Shown here: positions 63,169-64,000 of the stretch, in pieces | Layout of the letters: each line of letters begins with the position of its first letter | How positions within the stretch are numbered: position 1 is the first letter of the stretch | Origin: Pascua guehoae | Taxonomy: Eukaryota > Basidiomycota > Tremellomycetes > Trichosporonales > Trichosporonaceae | Reading direction: 5' to 3' | Length of the DNA: 64,000 nt | Assembly: GCA_001600415.1 (NCBI GenBank) | Contig: BCJX01000002.1 | Coordinates: 1,223,350 to 1,287,349, forward strand | Program-made: the position numbers and the translations under genes | Notes under the pieces: generated by a model | Seen by the model: only the letters and a program-made list of their open reading frames with translations | Database searches by the model: none | Told to the model about the DNA's origin: nothing

Positions 63169-63278
63169 GGGGAGTTGCTCGAGTGGTTAAGAGGGCAGAG
63201 TCAAGTGAGCAACACTTGCCACACTAGTGGTCTAATCCTGCTGCGTAAGCACCGTGGGTTCAAATCCCACACTCCTCA
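63169..63278 (+). tRNA. tRNA-Leu(CAA), intron-containing, copy 2
   Basis: This is the same structure as copy 1, 507 bases downstream. The anticodon stem changed from ACAGA..CTGT to GCAGA..CTGC, a compensating pair. The variable arm shortened to TGC-GTAA-GCA. The intron is shorter but keeps CACTTG opposite the anticodon. The 3' flank (CTATTTTATACC, CACGCGTTTTGT) is shared with copy 1. Confidence 0.9.
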
Positions 63279-63733
63279 GACGGTTGTCTCTATTTTATAC
63301 CTGGCGGCAGGCGTGGTCTGTGCGCACGCGTTTTGTGAGCAGAAACCTATGAGGTAGTTCAGTTGTGAACGGGTGAACGGGCGGTGGGCAAGACAGTTAG
63401 AGGAGATGACGGCGAGGGCCTAGAGAAATGTATGGTTGGCCCGGTGGGCGGTGAGTGTAGACAGTGTAGAAGTCTAGACAGTGTAGACGGCTATCTCTCG
63501 TCGTCAACGACCTCGAAGCTCGATGACCAACAGCCCTCGTCTTCTCTATGCACAATCTCATGCGTCTACAGTAACAAATGTGGTCAAGCTGTCCTGACCT
63601 CGTCCGTGCTCCACTCTGCACTCGCCATCCCAGATCGCAAGTCGCCAGTCGCCCTGGGCCTGCGCCTGTTGCCCAAACCGGTACCACTCCGTGCCAGGCT
63701 CAGGCTACACGCTACACGCTAGCTACACGCCAG
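63279..63733. other. Spacer without a recognised gene
   Basis: It contains the duplicated tRNA 3' flank up to ~63340, then unremarkable sequence. A short GCTACACGC repeat lies at 63700-63735, next to the stop of the last gene. Confidence 0.5.
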
Positions 63734-63964
63734 CTACACCCTCCCGCGGTCGAGCCAGTCGATGCCGCGCGCCTTGCACTCGAGCATCTCGCGCCGGTCC
63801 TCGGGGACAAGGAGCGACTCGAGCGACTCGATGACGCGCACGTCGTCGACGCCCTCGTTCCACTCGTAGGGCACCCACTTGTCCTCGTCTTCTTTTTGTT
63901 GCGTCGACCACATCTTGTTCCGGAAGTCTTTGATCGAGCCCGAGCCGTCGTTGTTGGGGTCGTC
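63734..63964 (-). CDS. 3' exon of an unidentified gene (cut by window end)
   Basis: One open exon encodes DDPNNDGSGSIKDFRNKMW, then KWVPYEWNEGVDDVRVIES, and ends ECKARGIDWLDRGRV before TAG at 63734. Its 5' end is a good acceptor (CCGACCCCAG) at 63965, so it is the last exon of a gene that continues beyond 64000. Codon use and composition are like the other genes here. I do not recognise the family. The Trp/Asp/Glu-rich, basic-patterned end could be a glycosyltransferase or other enzyme tail, but this is a guess. Confidence 0.7.
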   Translation of the reverse strand, partial: DDPNNDGSGSIKDFRNKMWSTQQKEDEDKWVPYEWNEGVDDVRVIESLESLLVPEDRREMLECKARGIDWLDRGRV

Positions 63965-64000
63965 CTGGGGTCGGTCAGTGGGAGAAGTCGGGGGGTGGGG

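Overview
This 64 kb window is nuclear DNA of a filamentous or dimorphic basidiomycete, most likely a Tremellomycete (Trichosporonales or Tremellales type). I infer this from gene content, high GC, and genes broken by many short GT-AG introns (mostly 37-120 nt, often with a CTGAC or CTAAC branch site just before the AG). A 781 bp run of N (25147-25927) shows it is a draft assembly. There are no bacterial operons, no CRISPR, and no intact transposon that I can recognise. Most exon models below close in frame from start to stop, which is the main support for them.

Layout: 1-4835, no gene seen. 4836-6426 (+), EBP1/PA2G4-type protein. 9218-11646 (+), DUF676 serine esterase. 12084-14185 (-), disordered Ser/Pro-rich protein. 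14796-16317 (-), possible Mg-chelatase/AAA-like protein, divergent from REX4 exonuclease at 16567-17486 (+). 19229-24852 (+), an 18-exon ABCC transporter. Then comes a poly-C plus 7-bp minisatellite flanking the assembly gap, and an intron-containing tRNA-Thr(AGT). 27763-28534 (-), small GPI-anchored wall or surface protein. 30657-34172 (-), VPS18. 34859-37405 (+), DHA1 drug/polyamine-type MFS transporter. 37612-39776 (-), coiled-coil protein. 40263-42416 (-), velvet-domain transcription factor with a split velvet domain. 42417-52616, a 10 kb stretch without a recognisable gene, upstream of the velvet gene. 52617-57483 (-), an ARFRP1/Arl3 small GTPase whose 654 coding bases are spread over 4.9 kb by very large repeat-filled introns. 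57888-59590 (-), PKA regulatory subunit. 61109-62053 (+), lineage-specific coiled-coil protein with a reading-frame break. 62662-63278, two tandem intron-containing tRNA-Leu(CAA) genes. 63734-end (-), the 3' end of an unidentified gene.

The genes are mostly unrelated housekeeping and membrane-traffic functions (VPS18 and Arl3 in Golgi/vacuole traffic, REX4 and EBP1 in ribosome biogenesis, two efflux transporters). Two are signalling or developmental regulators (velvet factor and PKA regulatory subunit). The most unusual structures are the giant-intron Arl3 gene, the velvet gene with its long insertion and large upstream desert, and the microexons that carry exactly the active-site or P-loop motif in two unrelated genes.
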